Source of the DNA: Nakamurella deserti
GTDB taxonomy: Bacteria > Actinomycetota > Actinomycetes > Mycobacteriales > Nakamurellaceae
NCBI RefSeq assembly: GCF_003260015.1
Contig: NZ_QCXS01000004.1
Location: 62,001-126,000, forward strand
Direction: 5' to 3'
Length of the DNA: 64,000 bases
Shown: positions 43,135 through 54,305 of the stretch, in pieces
Position numbering within the stretch: the stretch's first letter is position 1
Layout of the letters: each line of letters begins with the position of its first letter
Notes under the pieces: generated by a model
Databases searched by the model: none
Seen by the model: the letters and a program-made list of their open reading frames with translations, nothing else
What the model was told of the DNA's origin: nothing
Made by a program: the position numbers and the translations under genes

Positions 43135-43344
43135 GGGACGAGCGTACGCGCGCCCTCCCGGCCCGCCGAGGGCACCGTCGGAGGATTCCGGCTCCCGGAC
43201 GAGCGCCGTGACGGCGGAGCCGCTGTGGGGGCGGTCACCGGTTCCGGTGAATCGGGAATGGCCGCGCGGAGGGGGCGGTTGGTCACGGGAGGACGCGTCC
43301 GAGGGCGTGCGCACCACACCCGAGCACGACGCGAAAGGCTTCCC

Positions 43345-44631
43345 ATGACCCCCACCCCGACGCGCGCCACCCGCGAGCGGATCAGCGCCGGCTTCGTTCT
43401 GCTGCTGGGCGCACTGACCGCCATCGGTCCGTTCACCATCGACCTGTACCTGGCCGCGTTCCCCCGCATCGCCGAGGAGTTCGGCACCACCCCCGCCGCC
43501 GTCCAGCTGACGATCACCGCGACGCTCGCCGGGCTGGCGATCGGTCAGCTGCTCATCGGTTCGCTCTCCGATGCGCTCGGCCGCCGCCGCCCGCTGATCG
43601 GCGGGCTGGTGCTGTACGTCCTGGCCTCCGCGGCGATCATCGTGGCGCCGTCGGTCGAGGTGCTGGCCGCGATGCGCTTCGTGCAGGGTCTGGCCGCGGC
43701 TGCCGGGATGGTGCTGTCGATGGCCATCGTGCGGGACCGGTTCTCCGGCATCCAGGTCGGCAAGGTGCTCGCCCGCCTGATGCTGGTGGTCGGGGTGGCC
43801 CCCATCGTCGCGCCGGTGATCGGCTCCTTCATGCTGGGGCTCGGCTCGTGGCGCTGGCAGTTCGGCGTCCTCACGGTGTTCGGTGTGGTGCTGCTGGGCC
43901 TGGCCGTCTTCGTGCTGCCGGAGTCGCTGCCGGTCGACCGGCGCCGTAAGGGTGGTGTCCGACCGGCGCTGCGCACCTACGCATCGCTGTTGCGGGACCG
44001 CACCTTCATGCTGCTGACGCTGGTCAGCGGCTTCTTCATGGCGGCGATCTTCACCTACGTCTCGTCGGCGACCTTCGTCTTCCAGGACCAGTTCGGGTTG
44101 TCCGTCGGCGGCTTCGCCCTCGTCTTCACCGCCGGTGCCGCCGCCCTGACCGCGGGAACCCAGATCAACGGCGCCCTGATCGGCCGCTTCACGCCGGCGC
44201 AGATCCTGCGCGTCGCCGTACTGGCCGGCGCCGCCGTCGCCACCGCCATGCTGGTGACGGCCCTCCTGGGTCTGGGGATGTGGCCGCTGATCGTCACGCT
44301 CGTCCTCACCCTGTTCACCGCCGGGTTCGTGCTGCCCTCGGTGCCGACGATCGCGCTGGATGCGAACCCGGACCGGGCGGGCAGCGCCTCGGCCCTGCTC
44401 GGCTCCTTCCAGTTCGGTGTCGGCGCGGTCGTCGCCCCGCTGACCGGCGTCTTCGGCGGAGTGACCGCACTGTCGTTGGCGGCGGTGATGTTCGGTGCGG
44501 TGATCGTGGCGACCGTGGTCTTCCTGGTGGTCGCGCCGGCCCTCGGCCGGCTGGACTCCCGGCTGACGGCGCAGACCGCCGTACCGCACGTGGCGGTCGC
44601 GCCGCCGGTGCTGGCCACCGAGGCCCGCTGA
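43345..44631 (+). CDS. Bcr/CflA family MFS drug exporter
   Basis: This 428-residue 12-helix transporter starts with the Bcr/CflA signature IGPFTIDLYLAAFPRIAEEF and has GSLSDALGRRRPL between TM2 and TM3. Members export bicyclomycin, sulfonamides or dipeptides; the real substrate here is unknown. ATG 43345 has AAAGG at 43334-43338. The frame stays open far upstream but without membrane character. It stands alone between DUF5318 (divergent) and a serine hydrolase gene. Confidence 0.92.
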   Translation: MTPTPTRATRERISAGFVLLLGALTAIGPFTIDLYLAAFPRIAEEFGTTPAAVQLTITATLAGLAIGQLLIGSLSDALGRRRPLIGGLVLYVLASAAIIVAPSVEVLAAMRFVQGLAAAAGMVLSMAIVRDRFSGIQVGKVLARLMLVVGVAPIVAPVIGSFMLGLGSWRWQFGVLTVFGVVLLGLAVFVLPESLPVDRRRKGGVRPALRTYASLLRDRTFMLLTLVSGFFMAAIFTYVSSATFVFQDQFGLSVGGFALVFTAGAAALTAGTQINGALIGRFTPAQILRVAVLAGAAVATAMLVTALLGLGMWPLIVTLVLTLFTAGFVLPSVPTIALDANPDRAGSASALLGSFQFGVGAVVAPLTGVFGGVTALSLAAVMFGAVIVATVVFLVVAPALGRLDSRLTAQTAVPHVAVAPPVLATEAR

Positions 44632-44709
44632 CCCCGCGGCCGCCCGGCCCTATCGTGGGGCCATGACGGCCCGCTGCTCCCTGTCCCCCCGTGCGTCGGC
44701 GAAGCGCTG

Positions 44710-46050
44710 ATGGTCACCACCGCCGAACAGCTCTCGCACCGGCTCGCCGTCGAGCAGTCCGACCGGCGACTGCCGTCGGTGTCGGCCGCCTGGGTGCGGG
44801 ACGGGGAGATCCGCTGGCAGGACGCGATCGGCACCGTCGACGCGCGCCCCGACGGGTCACCGGCGACGCCCGACACCCAGTACCGCATCGGCTCCATCAC
44901 CAAGACGTTCGTCGCGGTGCTGGTTCTGCGGCTCGCCGAGGAGGGCCGGCTCGCGCTCGACGATCCACTCGACCGGTACCTGCCCGGTACGGCCACTGCG
45001 TCGGTGACCCTGCGGTCGCTGCTCAGCCACGCCGGCGGGATCCGTGCGGAGACCGACAACCCCTGGTGGGAGCGCACCGCGGGGATCGACGAGGCCGAGC
45101 TGCGCCGTCAGTTGATCGCCCGTGATCTGGCCGTCGGCCACTTCCACTACTCCAACGTCGGCTACGGCGCGTTGGGCGCGGTGGTGGCGGCCCTGCGCGG
45201 CCGGAGCTGGCTGGACTGCGTGCGCGAGGAGATCCTGGCCCCGCTGGGCATGTCGCGCACCACGGACCGACCGGCGGCACCCCACGCCACCGGGCTGGCC
45301 GTGCACCCGTTCGCCGATGTGGTCCTCGGCGAACCCGAGCACGATGCGGTGGCGATGGCCCCGGCGGGCCAGTTGTGGTCCACCACGGGGGACCTGGCCC
45401 GCTACGCGACGTTCCTGCAGGCCGGCGACGACCGGGTGCTGCCCGCCGCCGTCCTGGCCCGGATGAAGCGCCCGCACACGTGGGACGACCCGCCCGGGCA
45501 GCGCTGGAGCCGCGCGTACGGGTTGGGCCTGGAGATACTCAACGCCGACGGCCGCCGGCAGTACGGACACGGCGGGTCGATGCCGGGATTCCTGGCGATG
45601 CTGCGGTTCCGGGCCGACGGTGACGCGATCCTGGTCCTCACCAACACCACGACCGGGCTGTCGCCGACGCTGGTCGGTGACCTGCTGACCGTCGTCGACC
45701 GGTCGGCACCGCGGTCGCCCACCGTGTGGCACGCGCGGCCGGACCAGGCCGACCGGCTGGAGTTGACCGGGGAATGGTTCTGGGGTCCCGCCCGGCTGAC
45801 GATGCACGTCCGGCCCGACGGCTGGCTGGAGCTCGTGCCCGTGGGAGCCGGTCGTGGCTCGCGGTTCCGGCGGACGGGCGCGGACAGCTGGGAGGGGCAG
45901 GACGGCTACTACCTCGGTGAGACCCTGCGGGTGATCCGCCCCGCCGGCACCCGTCCGTACCTCGACCTCGCGTCGTTCCGGCTGACCCGCACCCCGTACG
46001 ACCCGGACGCCGACATCCCCGGCGGGGTCGACCCGGCCGGCTGGAGCTGA
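44710..46050 (+). CDS. Serine hydrolase of the beta-lactamase/penicillin-binding fold
   Basis: This 446-residue protein has the active-site SITK (GSITKTFVA, SxxK), YSN in place of the YxN motif (FHYSNVGYG), and HGGSMPGF as the third motif. A C-terminal extension (about 345-440) carries a beta-rich domain. It lacks a signal peptide, so the substrate is probably a small ester or peptide in the cytosol. It follows the Bcr/CflA gene by 78 bases on the same strand. Its last codons lie in the first of three 55-base direct repeats. Confidence 0.88.
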   Translation: MVTTAEQLSHRLAVEQSDRRLPSVSAAWVRDGEIRWQDAIGTVDARPDGSPATPDTQYRIGSITKTFVAVLVLRLAEEGRLALDDPLDRYLPGTATASVTLRSLLSHAGGIRAETDNPWWERTAGIDEAELRRQLIARDLAVGHFHYSNVGYGALGAVVAALRGRSWLDCVREEILAPLGMSRTTDRPAAPHATGLAVHPFADVVLGEPEHDAVAMAPAGQLWSTTGDLARYATFLQAGDDRVLPAAVLARMKRPHTWDDPPGQRWSRAYGLGLEILNADGRRQYGHGGSMPGFLAMLRFRADGDAILVLTNTTTGLSPTLVGDLLTVVDRSAPRSPTVWHARPDQADRLELTGEWFWGPARLTMHVRPDGWLELVPVGAGRGSRFRRTGADSWEGQDGYYLGETLRVIRPAGTRPYLDLASFRLTRTPYDPDADIPGGVDPAGWS

Positions 46051-46184
46051 GCGCGCGCGGTTCCGGCTCGGCCCGGCGGGGTCGACCCCGCCGCTGGAGC
46101 TGACCGGGTGCGCGGTTCGGGCTCGGCCCGCCGGGGTCGACCCGGCCGGCTGGAGCTGATCGCGCGGTTCCGGGCTCAGCCCGC
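46021..46184. repeat. Three direct repeats of about 55 bases at a convergent gene border
   Basis: Copies begin at about 46021, 46075 and 46130, sharing GGSGGGGTCGACC, GGCTGGAGCTGA and GCTCGGCCCG blocks. The first copy encodes the end of the serine hydrolase (GGVDPAGWS and stop), and the last runs into the C-terminal codons of the convergent lipoprotein. Tandem duplication of the gene end is the simplest explanation. Confidence 0.85.
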
Positions 46185-46727
46185 CGGCTGGATCTCCATC
46201 AGGGACCAGGCCTCGGTGGTCCCGCAGTACACCGGGCGGTCCCGCTGGTACACACGGACCTTGACCCTGTCCCCCGCGGCGAGGGTGCCGCCGGTCCCCG
46301 TCACCGTGTAGACCGGCCCGTCGTCGGCGGTCACCGTGTAGCACGGGCCGTCGCCGCCCTCGGTGACCGTGCCGACCACCCAGAGCCCGGCGATCCGGTC
46401 GCTGGGTTCCGACGGCGGGGCGGTGGGCCGGGTGAGCGTCGGCAGCACGGTGGTCGACATCGGCCGGGTCGACGACGAGGTCGTCGTCGCCGGTGGGGTC
46501 GCTCCCGGGGCACTCGTCGTGGTGGCACCCGACGCCGTGGTGCCGGACGCCGTGGTGCCGGACGTCGAGGTGCCGGACGTCGCGGAGCCGGACGCCGTGG
46601 TGCCGGACGCGGTACCCGCGGACGTGGCGCTGCCCGTCCGGTCGCCGGTCCCGGATCCTGCGCAGCCGGCCACCGCGAGCGAGATCGCACCCAGCACCGA
46701 CACGGTTCTGATCATCAGCTGCTTCAT
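46176..46727 (-). CDS. Repeat-rich putative lipoprotein
   Basis: This 183-residue protein has a lipoprotein signal (VLGAISLAVAGCAG, lipobox VAGC), so it sits outside the membrane. A 45-residue Thr/Ser/Gly/Ala linker (about 22-70) is encoded by 15-base tandem repeats. A small C-terminal domain (about 105-183) has two cysteines (DGPCYTV, VYCGT) and YTVTADDGPVYTVTGTG strands. The linker probably spans the cell wall. Start 46727 has an adjacent GAGGAGG; ATG 46715 is an alternative. Function unknown. Confidence 0.75.
   Translation of the reverse strand: MKQLMIRTVSVLGAISLAVAGCAGSGTGDRTGSATSAGTASGTTASGSATSGTSTSGTTASGTTASGATTTSAPGATPPATTTSSSTRPMSTTVLPTLTRPTAPPSEPSDRIAGLWVVGTVTEGGDGPCYTVTADDGPVYTVTGTGGTLAAGDRVKVRVYQRDRPVYCGTTEAWSLMEIQPAG
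46531..46605. repeat. 15-base tandem repeats in the lipoprotein linker
   Basis: Five consecutive GACGYCGWGGTGCCG-type units encode, on the minus strand, GTTAS-like pentapeptides of the low-complexity linker. More degenerate units flank it on both sides. Frame is kept, so copy number could change without breaking the gene. Confidence 0.85.
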
Positions 46728-46827
46728 CCTCCTCTGACGGTGCGACCCGGGCCTCGGGTTGCACGGAGCGCGACGTGGTCTGCGCGCGAACAGTTCTCGC
46801 GGTGCGACCGATTCGGGAACAGAACAG

Positions 46828-46856
46828 CGGCGCCCGGGGGTTGTCCCCGGACGCCG
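46828..46856 (-). terminator. Terminator of the M6 protease gene
   Basis: CGGCG-C-CCGGGG (46828-46839) and CCCCGG-A-CGCCG (46845-46856) pair with one opposed mismatch around a 5-base loop. The hairpin lies 45 bases past the protease stop codon and before the lipoprotein gene on the same strand. Confidence 0.7.
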
Positions 46857-46900
46857 CCGTCGTCTGGTCCGCACCGATCGCGCGGTCGGAATCCCTCAGG

Positions 46901-49336
46901 TCAGCTGACGCTGCCCAACCGGATCGTGGCGCCGTTGTCCTTCTCGTTCAGGACCTTGATCGTCACGCCGGCCCCGGCGACCTTGACACCGTGGTTCGGG
47001 AGCTCCGGATCGAAGTAGTCCCGGGTGTCGTCGAACGTCGGGTTGCCCTTCACGCCGCGGATGTAGCTCGGTCGGCCCGCGATGTGCAGGGTGAAGGAGT
47101 CGGCCTTGGCCTTGGTGAACGGCGCATCGTAGAGCTGGACGCGGGTCCGCCAGGGCAGCCCGTCGAGCCGGTACAGCGTCTCGGGCCGGGAGTCGATGTA
47201 CAGGTTCAGGCCCTCACCCGGGTGCTCACTGACGTTGTTGTCCGACTGGGAGGTATCCCAGTAGGAGATCAGCAGGCCCTCCTGGTAGGCGTAGTGCTCG
47301 ACGAAGTCGGGCTTCGCCGGGCCGAAGCCGTAGTTGTACGGCCCGGTCTCCAGGTACCGGTCGTAGGAGACGTAGCTCCGGTAACCGGCGATGTAGTAGT
47401 TGTCGAACAGTTCGGTGGCGACGCTGCCGACCGTGCTGAAGCCGTCGAGAGTCCAGCCGTTGGGTGAGGTCTCGGCGTCGTCGGTGAGCAGCGTGGCATC
47501 TCCGGAGGTCACGGCGATGTCGTCGACGAAGATGCCGGCGGGCAGACCGAGGTCGTTGCCCTCCTCGGAGCCCTGGGCGGCGCCGTCGGTGGAGTACGAC
47601 ACCCGCAGCCCGACGGTCTCCCCGGCGTAGGCGGACAGGTCGAAGGTGGCCGGCTGCCAGCCGTCGCTGAAGCCGTCGATGCCGTTGCCCTCGTCGGCGT
47701 TGGTGATGGAGCCGGGCACGGCGGCCCAGCCGGTGCCGTCGTCGACCTGGACGTAGGCGTAGTCGCACGGATCGGGGCCACAGTCCTCGATGCTCCAGCG
47801 GGCCTGGAAACTCAGCTCCGCCGGCTGGTCGGCCGGCAGCTCCACGGTCCGCGACATGCTGTTGCTCAGGTCGTCACCGGTCCCGGAGTACCACTGGTTC
47901 TCACCACCGAACGGAGCACCCAACTCGCTGGTGACCTCCTTCTGGGGCAGCACGACGACGAGCGCCTGGGCCTTGTCGGTGTTGAACTCCTCCGGTCCGA
48001 GCTCGATCTTCTTCTCCTGGCCCGCCACCTCGACCTGGTAGTCGAGCCAGCCCAGCTGCAACTTGTTCCAGGCGCCGAGATCGCCACCGCGGTCGCCGAT
48101 GAAGTCCTCCCCTGCGGCACCCAGGCGGCTCTGCGCCATGAGAGTCCAGTGCTCGTTCGGGTTGTCGCCCGCACCGGTGGTGTCGTAGTCGTCCGGCAGA
48201 CCGAGGTCGTGGCCGTACTCGTGGTAGAACACGCTGCGGCCGCCGTTCTCCGGCTGGATCGTGTAATCGCCGATCCAGACGCCGGTGTCGCCGATCTCGG
48301 TGCCGCCCAGAGCGTTCTCGGCCGGACCCTCCGTGCCGATGCCGCCCTGGTAGGCGTACCAGCGGTGCGACCAGATGGCGTCCTCACCCTGGTACGGGTC
48401 GCCGTCGGCCTGGTCCCCACCGGCGTGCACGATCTGGAAGTGGTCGATGTAGCCGTCGGACTCGTTGAAGTCGCCGTCACCGTCGAAGTCGTAACGGTCC
48501 CACTGGTCGAACGACTTCATGTCGGCGGCGATGTCGGCGTCGCTGCGGCCGGCGGCCTCCTGGTCGGCGACCCACTGGTCGGCGGCGTCCCGGACGAGGT
48601 CCCAGGTGTTGCTGCAGACGTTGGACAGGCAGGGGAAGCCGTCGGAGCGGCCGTACCGGGCCTCGTTGTACTTGACCTTGACCCAGTCGGTGACCTCACC
48701 GTCGACGGAATACCGGCCGGAGGACTGCGTCTCGTAGTACTGCTTCAACGACTCGTCGCTGGGATCGGTGCCGAAGTACAGGTTCTCGAAATACTCCCGG
48801 CTGAAGTCCGGGATCCACTTGGTGCTGTTGTCCAGCGTCCGGTCCGGCTCGGGGATCTGGTTCACCAGCGGACCGTCGAAGACGGTCGGTCCGGGGGTGT
48901 CCGGATCGGTGTCCTGGTCGGGGTAGAGCGGATCCCGCTCGTCCCCGAACTCGGCCAGGATGACGAAGATCCGGTCGGTTCGTTCCCGTTCGAGCTCCAC
49001 GTACTGCTCACGCTGGGTCGCCTCGGACTCCCGCGCCCCGTTCTCGGCGGCCGCCGACCGGTCGGCGGTGCCGACCTTGACGACCGTGCTGCCGTTGACC
49101 TCCTGGGGCTGCAGTTCGCCGTTGAGGACCCCGGTGATGGCCTCCTCGCGGAGGTCCCGGCGCTTGTCCTCCAGGGCGTTCGGCAACTCGTCGACCACCT
49201 TGGCCGAATCCGGTGTCGTCGAGACCTGGGAGTCGTCGACGGCGGGCACCGCCGACGCCAGCGCCGGGGTGATCACCGCCCCGCCGAGTCCGGTCGCGAG
49301 TGACACGGCGAGCAGTCCCGCCACGATCTTTCGCAC
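46901..49336 (-). CDS. Secreted M6 family metalloprotease (immune inhibitor A-like)
   Basis: This 811-residue protein has a signal peptide (MRKIVAGLLAVSLATGLGGAV then ALAS). A propeptide region is followed by the catalytic domain with HEYGHDLGLPD at 372-382 (His372, Glu373, His376 and Asp382 of the M6 zinc site). The long C-terminal part has a SNSMSRTVELPAD beta domain and a distal domain (from about 600) typical of immune inhibitor A proteins. It degrades extracellular proteins. ATG 49336 has an upstream GGAGG. A promoter is seen at 49423-49451. It is followed by a strong terminator, so it is monocistronic. Confidence 0.93.
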   Translation of the reverse strand: MRKIVAGLLAVSLATGLGGAVITPALASAVPAVDDSQVSTTPDSAKVVDELPNALEDKRRDLREEAITGVLNGELQPQEVNGSTVVKVGTADRSAAAENGARESEATQREQYVELERERTDRIFVILAEFGDERDPLYPDQDTDPDTPGPTVFDGPLVNQIPEPDRTLDNSTKWIPDFSREYFENLYFGTDPSDESLKQYYETQSSGRYSVDGEVTDWVKVKYNEARYGRSDGFPCLSNVCSNTWDLVRDAADQWVADQEAAGRSDADIAADMKSFDQWDRYDFDGDGDFNESDGYIDHFQIVHAGGDQADGDPYQGEDAIWSHRWYAYQGGIGTEGPAENALGGTEIGDTGVWIGDYTIQPENGGRSVFYHEYGHDLGLPDDYDTTGAGDNPNEHWTLMAQSRLGAAGEDFIGDRGGDLGAWNKLQLGWLDYQVEVAGQEKKIELGPEEFNTDKAQALVVVLPQKEVTSELGAPFGGENQWYSGTGDDLSNSMSRTVELPADQPAELSFQARWSIEDCGPDPCDYAYVQVDDGTGWAAVPGSITNADEGNGIDGFSDGWQPATFDLSAYAGETVGLRVSYSTDGAAQGSEEGNDLGLPAGIFVDDIAVTSGDATLLTDDAETSPNGWTLDGFSTVGSVATELFDNYYIAGYRSYVSYDRYLETGPYNYGFGPAKPDFVEHYAYQEGLLISYWDTSQSDNNVSEHPGEGLNLYIDSRPETLYRLDGLPWRTRVQLYDAPFTKAKADSFTLHIAGRPSYIRGVKGNPTFDDTRDYFDPELPNHGVKVAGAGVTIKVLNEKDNGATIRLGSVS

Positions 49337-49422
49337 TCATGTCCTCCGAGAGTGATGGGTTCCCACGGCCGCTCGCTGGTACGGGCAGCCTCGGAACCGC
49401 ATGTGAAAAGGCTGTGACGGTG

Positions 49423-49451
49423 ACCGTACTCACGAGTAATGCCGTTGTGAA
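49423..49451 (-). promoter_or_regulatory. Promoter of the M6 protease gene
   Basis: On the minus strand TTCACA (49451-49446) and TACGGT (49428-49423) are separated by exactly 17 bases. This would give a leader of about 80 bases before the ATG at 49336, with GGAGG just upstream of the start. Confidence 0.5.
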
Positions 49452-49509
49452 CACCCCCCTCGAATTGACGGGAAATGCTTTCGCCGAGCCCTGACGACAC
49501 CAAGATCAT

Positions 49510-49552
49510 CCGATCGGATGCACTTCGACGGAATGTGCATCCAGCCGATCGG
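49510..49552. repeat. Nested inverted repeats upstream of the M6 protease promoter
   Basis: GGATGCAC (49516-49523) and GTGCATCC (49535-49542) form an 8-base stem with an 11-base loop. Palindromic CCGATCGG copies (49510-49517 and 49545-49552) border it on both sides. It may be a regulator-binding array or a transcribed hairpin. Confidence 0.55.
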
Positions 49553-49868
49553 ACGCGCCTCCGTGGACGTCGTCCCAGCTCAGGACACCCGACAGCCGCC
49601 CTCCATCCACCCCGCATCGCATTCCTCCCGCGTCCGACGACGCATTCGGCGCACGTGCGATCGCTCGATCACGAAACGATAACGAGCATTCGGGTGAAGA
49701 ATGGCGGACCCGGAGGCGTCCCGGTCGTCCACCCGGACGCCCGGACCTCGACGACCACCGCCGGGCTCACCCGTCCTGCTGGCGGCGGTCGGTGCGCAGG
49801 TGTAGAGGGGCTGCGGATGTGAGACGGCCGACATCCGGATCCCTGCCTCGAAAATTGCACGACGTGCA

Positions 49869-52203
<2,335 letters not shown>

Positions 52204-52301
52204 CGTCGGTCACCCGCGCCCCGGTGCCCGCTCCGCCGAGCAGGTACCGGGGCGCGGCATTCCGGCACCTGCTCCGCAGCTGCGGCGGTAAGCTCCATTC
52301 C

Positions 52302-52709
52302 ATGCCGCAGTTTCGGATCCGCGAGGCCGCTGATCTCCTCGGAGTCAGCGACGACACGGTGCGTCGCTGGATCGACGCCGGATCGCTGTCGGCCGCCGCG
52401 GACGGGGGCGGCCGCAAGGTGATCGACGGACGCGAACTCGCCGCGTTCGCGCGCGACCACGCCGCCACCGCCGCCGCCGACCCCTCGGGGGTGCGACGTT
52501 CGGCCCGCAACCGCTTCGTCGGTCTGGTCACCCGGGTGGTCGCCGACGGTGTGATGGCCCAGGTCGAAATCCAGTGCGGGCCGCACCTCGTCGTGTCGTT
52601 GATGAGCAGCGAAGCCGTCGGGGAGCTGCAGCTTGAGCCGGGGCGGATGGCCGTGGCCGTCGTCAAGGCCACCACCGTGATCGTCGAGACGCCGGGCGGA
52701 TCGTCGTGA
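52302..52709 (+). CDS. Helix-turn-helix protein with Mop/TOBE molybdate-binding domain
   Basis: This 135-residue protein has an N-terminal MerR/excisionase-type helix-turn-helix (FRIREAADLLGVSDDTVRRWIDAGSL, then RKVIDGRELAAFARDH) fused to a C-terminal Mop-type TOBE domain (SARNRFVGLVTRVVADGVMAQVEIQCGPHLVVSLMSSEAV, ending KATTVIVET). The Mop half binds molybdate or tungstate. It is the first gene of the molybdate operon, overlapping modA by four bases (GTGA), and is probably the operon's molybdate-responsive regulator. A TAAGCT box 7 bases before the ATG suggests a leaderless mRNA. Confidence 0.88.
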   Translation: MPQFRIREAADLLGVSDDTVRRWIDAGSLSAAADGGGRKVIDGRELAAFARDHAATAAADPSGVRRSARNRFVGLVTRVVADGVMAQVEIQCGPHLVVSLMSSEAVGELQLEPGRMAVAVVKATTVIVETPGGSS

Positions 52710-53497
52710 GACGCCGCATCTCCCGGCCGGCCGGTGTTCTCGTCGGCGCCCTGCTGCTCGCCGGGTGCGGCGGCGACGCCCCGGCCGCCGACCGGTCCCC
52801 GGCCCCGTCCACCACCGGCGTCCAGGGCACGCTGACCGTCTTCGCGGCGGCGTCGCTGAAGACCACCTTCACCGCCCTCGGCGCCACCTTCGAAGCGGAG
52901 AACCCCGGTGTCGCGGTCACTTTCGGTTTCGCCGGGTCGTCGGACCTGGTCACCCAGCTGACCGACGGGGCGCCGGCCGACGTGTTCGCCGCCGCCGACA
53001 CCGCGACCATGGACAGGGTGGTCGCCGCCGGGTTGGCGGCCGACCCGGTGGCCTTCGCCCGGAACACCCTGGTCATCGTCACCCCGCCCGACAACCCGGC
53101 CGCGATCGCGTCCTTCGGCGACCTGGCCGGCGTCGGGGTCAGCGTCGTCGTCTGCGCCGACGCCGTCCCGTGCGGCAGCGCGACCGCGAGGGTCGAGGAC
53201 GCGACGGGTGTGCGGCTCACCCCGGTCAGCGAGGAGCAGTCGGTCACCGACGTGCTCAACAAGGTCCGCACCGGGGAGGCCGACGCGGGCCTGGTGTACG
53301 TCACCGACGCCCGGGCGGCGGGCGACGCGGTCCACACCGTGCCCTTCGCGGAGTCCGGCGAGGCCGTCAACACCTATCCGATCGCGGCCCTCACGGACGC
53401 CGCCGACCCCACGGCCGCGGCGGCGTTCATCGCCCTGGTGACCGGCACGACCGGACGGGCCGTCCTCGCCGACGCCGGGTTCGCCCCGGGCGCCTGA
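52706..53497 (+). CDS. modA: Molybdate ABC transporter substrate-binding lipoprotein
   Basis: This 263-residue protein has a lipoprotein signal ([15 protein letters not shown], lipobox LLAGC). The mature part is Mod[45 protein letters not shown] with the oxyanion-binding Ser and Ala residues, and [13 protein letters not shown] near the end. It binds molybdate (or tungstate) outside the cell. The GTG start overlaps the HTH-Mop stop by four bases, and modB follows after one base. Confidence 0.95.
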   Translation: MRRRISRPAGVLVGALLLAGCGGDAPAADRSPAPSTTGVQGTLTVFAAASLKTTFTALGATFEAENPGVAVTFGFAGSSDLVTQLTDGAPADVFAAADTATMDRVVAAGLAADPVAFARNTLVIVTPPDNPAAIASFGDLAGVGVSVVVCADAVPCGSATARVEDATGVRLTPVSEEQSVTDVLNKVRTGEADAGLVYVTDARAAGDAVHTVPFAESGEAVNTYPIAALTDAADPTAAAAFIALVTGTTGRAVLADAGFAPGA

Positions 53498-53498
53498 C

Positions 53499-54305
53499 GT
53501 GGCGGGGCGCCGTCCGGGAGCGGCGGAGTCGGGGGTACCCCGCTGGGTGTTCGTCCCGGCGGCCCTCGCCGTCCTGTTCGTGGTGCTGCCCCTGGCGGCG
53601 ATGCTGACCCGGGTGCGATGGTCGGACTTCTGGTCGCTGATCAGCTCGGAGTCCTCGCGGGACGCGCTGTCGCTGAGCCTGCGGACGGCCGCGGCGAGCA
53701 CCGTGCTGTGCGTGCTCCTCGGTGTGCCGCTGGCCCTGGTGCTGGCGCGCGCCGGCTTCCGTGGCCTGCGGGTGCTGCGGGCGTTCGTGCTGCTCCCGTT
53801 GGTGCTGCCCCCGGTGGTGGGCGGTATCGCGCTGCTGTACACCTTCGGCCGACGTGGCCTGCTGGGGGACACGCTGGAGTTCCTCGGAGTCCGCATCGCC
53901 TTCTCGACCACCGCCGTGGTCATCGCCCAGACCTTCGTCGCGCTGCCGTTCCTGGTGCTGAGCCTGGAGGGTGCGCTGCGGACCGCCGGCCGCCGCTACG
54001 AGGCGGTCGCCGCCACTCTCGGGGCGCGGCCGACCACCGTGCTCCGGCGGGTGACGATCCCGCTCGTGCTGCCCGGCCTGGCCTCCGGCGCGGTGCTGGC
54101 CTTCGCCCGGGCCCTCGGGGAGTTCGGCGCGACCCTGACCTTCGCCGGCAGCCTCCAGGGAGTCACCCGCACCCTGCCTCTGGAGATCTACCTGCAACGC
54201 GAATCCGACGCCGACGCCGCCGTCGCCCTGTCGCTGGTCCTCGTCACGATCGCGGTGGTCATCGTGCTGGTGACGCGCGGCCGCGGCACCGAGGGCAGCC
54301 TGTGA
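53499..54305 (+). CDS. modB: Molybdate ABC transporter permease
   Basis: This 268-residue permease has about six membrane segments. The EAA-loop motif is [48 protein letters not shown] and [14 protein letters not shown] match ModB. It pumps molybdate from ModA with ModC energy. It starts one base after modA and overlaps modC by four bases (GTGA). Confidence 0.95.
   Translation: MAGRRPGAAESGVPRWVFVPAALAVLFVVLPLAAMLTRVRWSDFWSLISSESSRDALSLSLRTAAASTVLCVLLGVPLALVLARAGFRGLRVLRAFVLLPLVLPPVVGGIALLYTFGRRGLLGDTLEFLGVRIAFSTTAVVIAQTFVALPFLVLSLEGALRTAGRRYEAVAATLGARPTTVLRRVTIPLVLPGLASGAVLAFARALGEFGATLTFAGSLQGVTRTLPLEIYLQRESDADAAVALSLVLVTIAVVIVLVTRGRGTEGSL

Larger units (their letters stand above)
49337..49868. 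other. Intergenic region between M6 protease and TetR genes
   Basis: This 532-base region holds two promoters facing outward and several inverted repeats, including a GGATGCAC/GTGCATCC hairpin flanked by CCGATCGG copies (49510-49552). It has fewer G/C runs than its neighbours. A 34-codon frame starting at 49702 is not supported. No RNA gene is recognised. Confidence 0.4.

Noticed and set aside
49702-49806. 34-codon ORF in the gap before the TetR gene
   Set aside because: It is Pro/Arg/Ser-rich, of chance length in GC-rich DNA, and has no supporting context.
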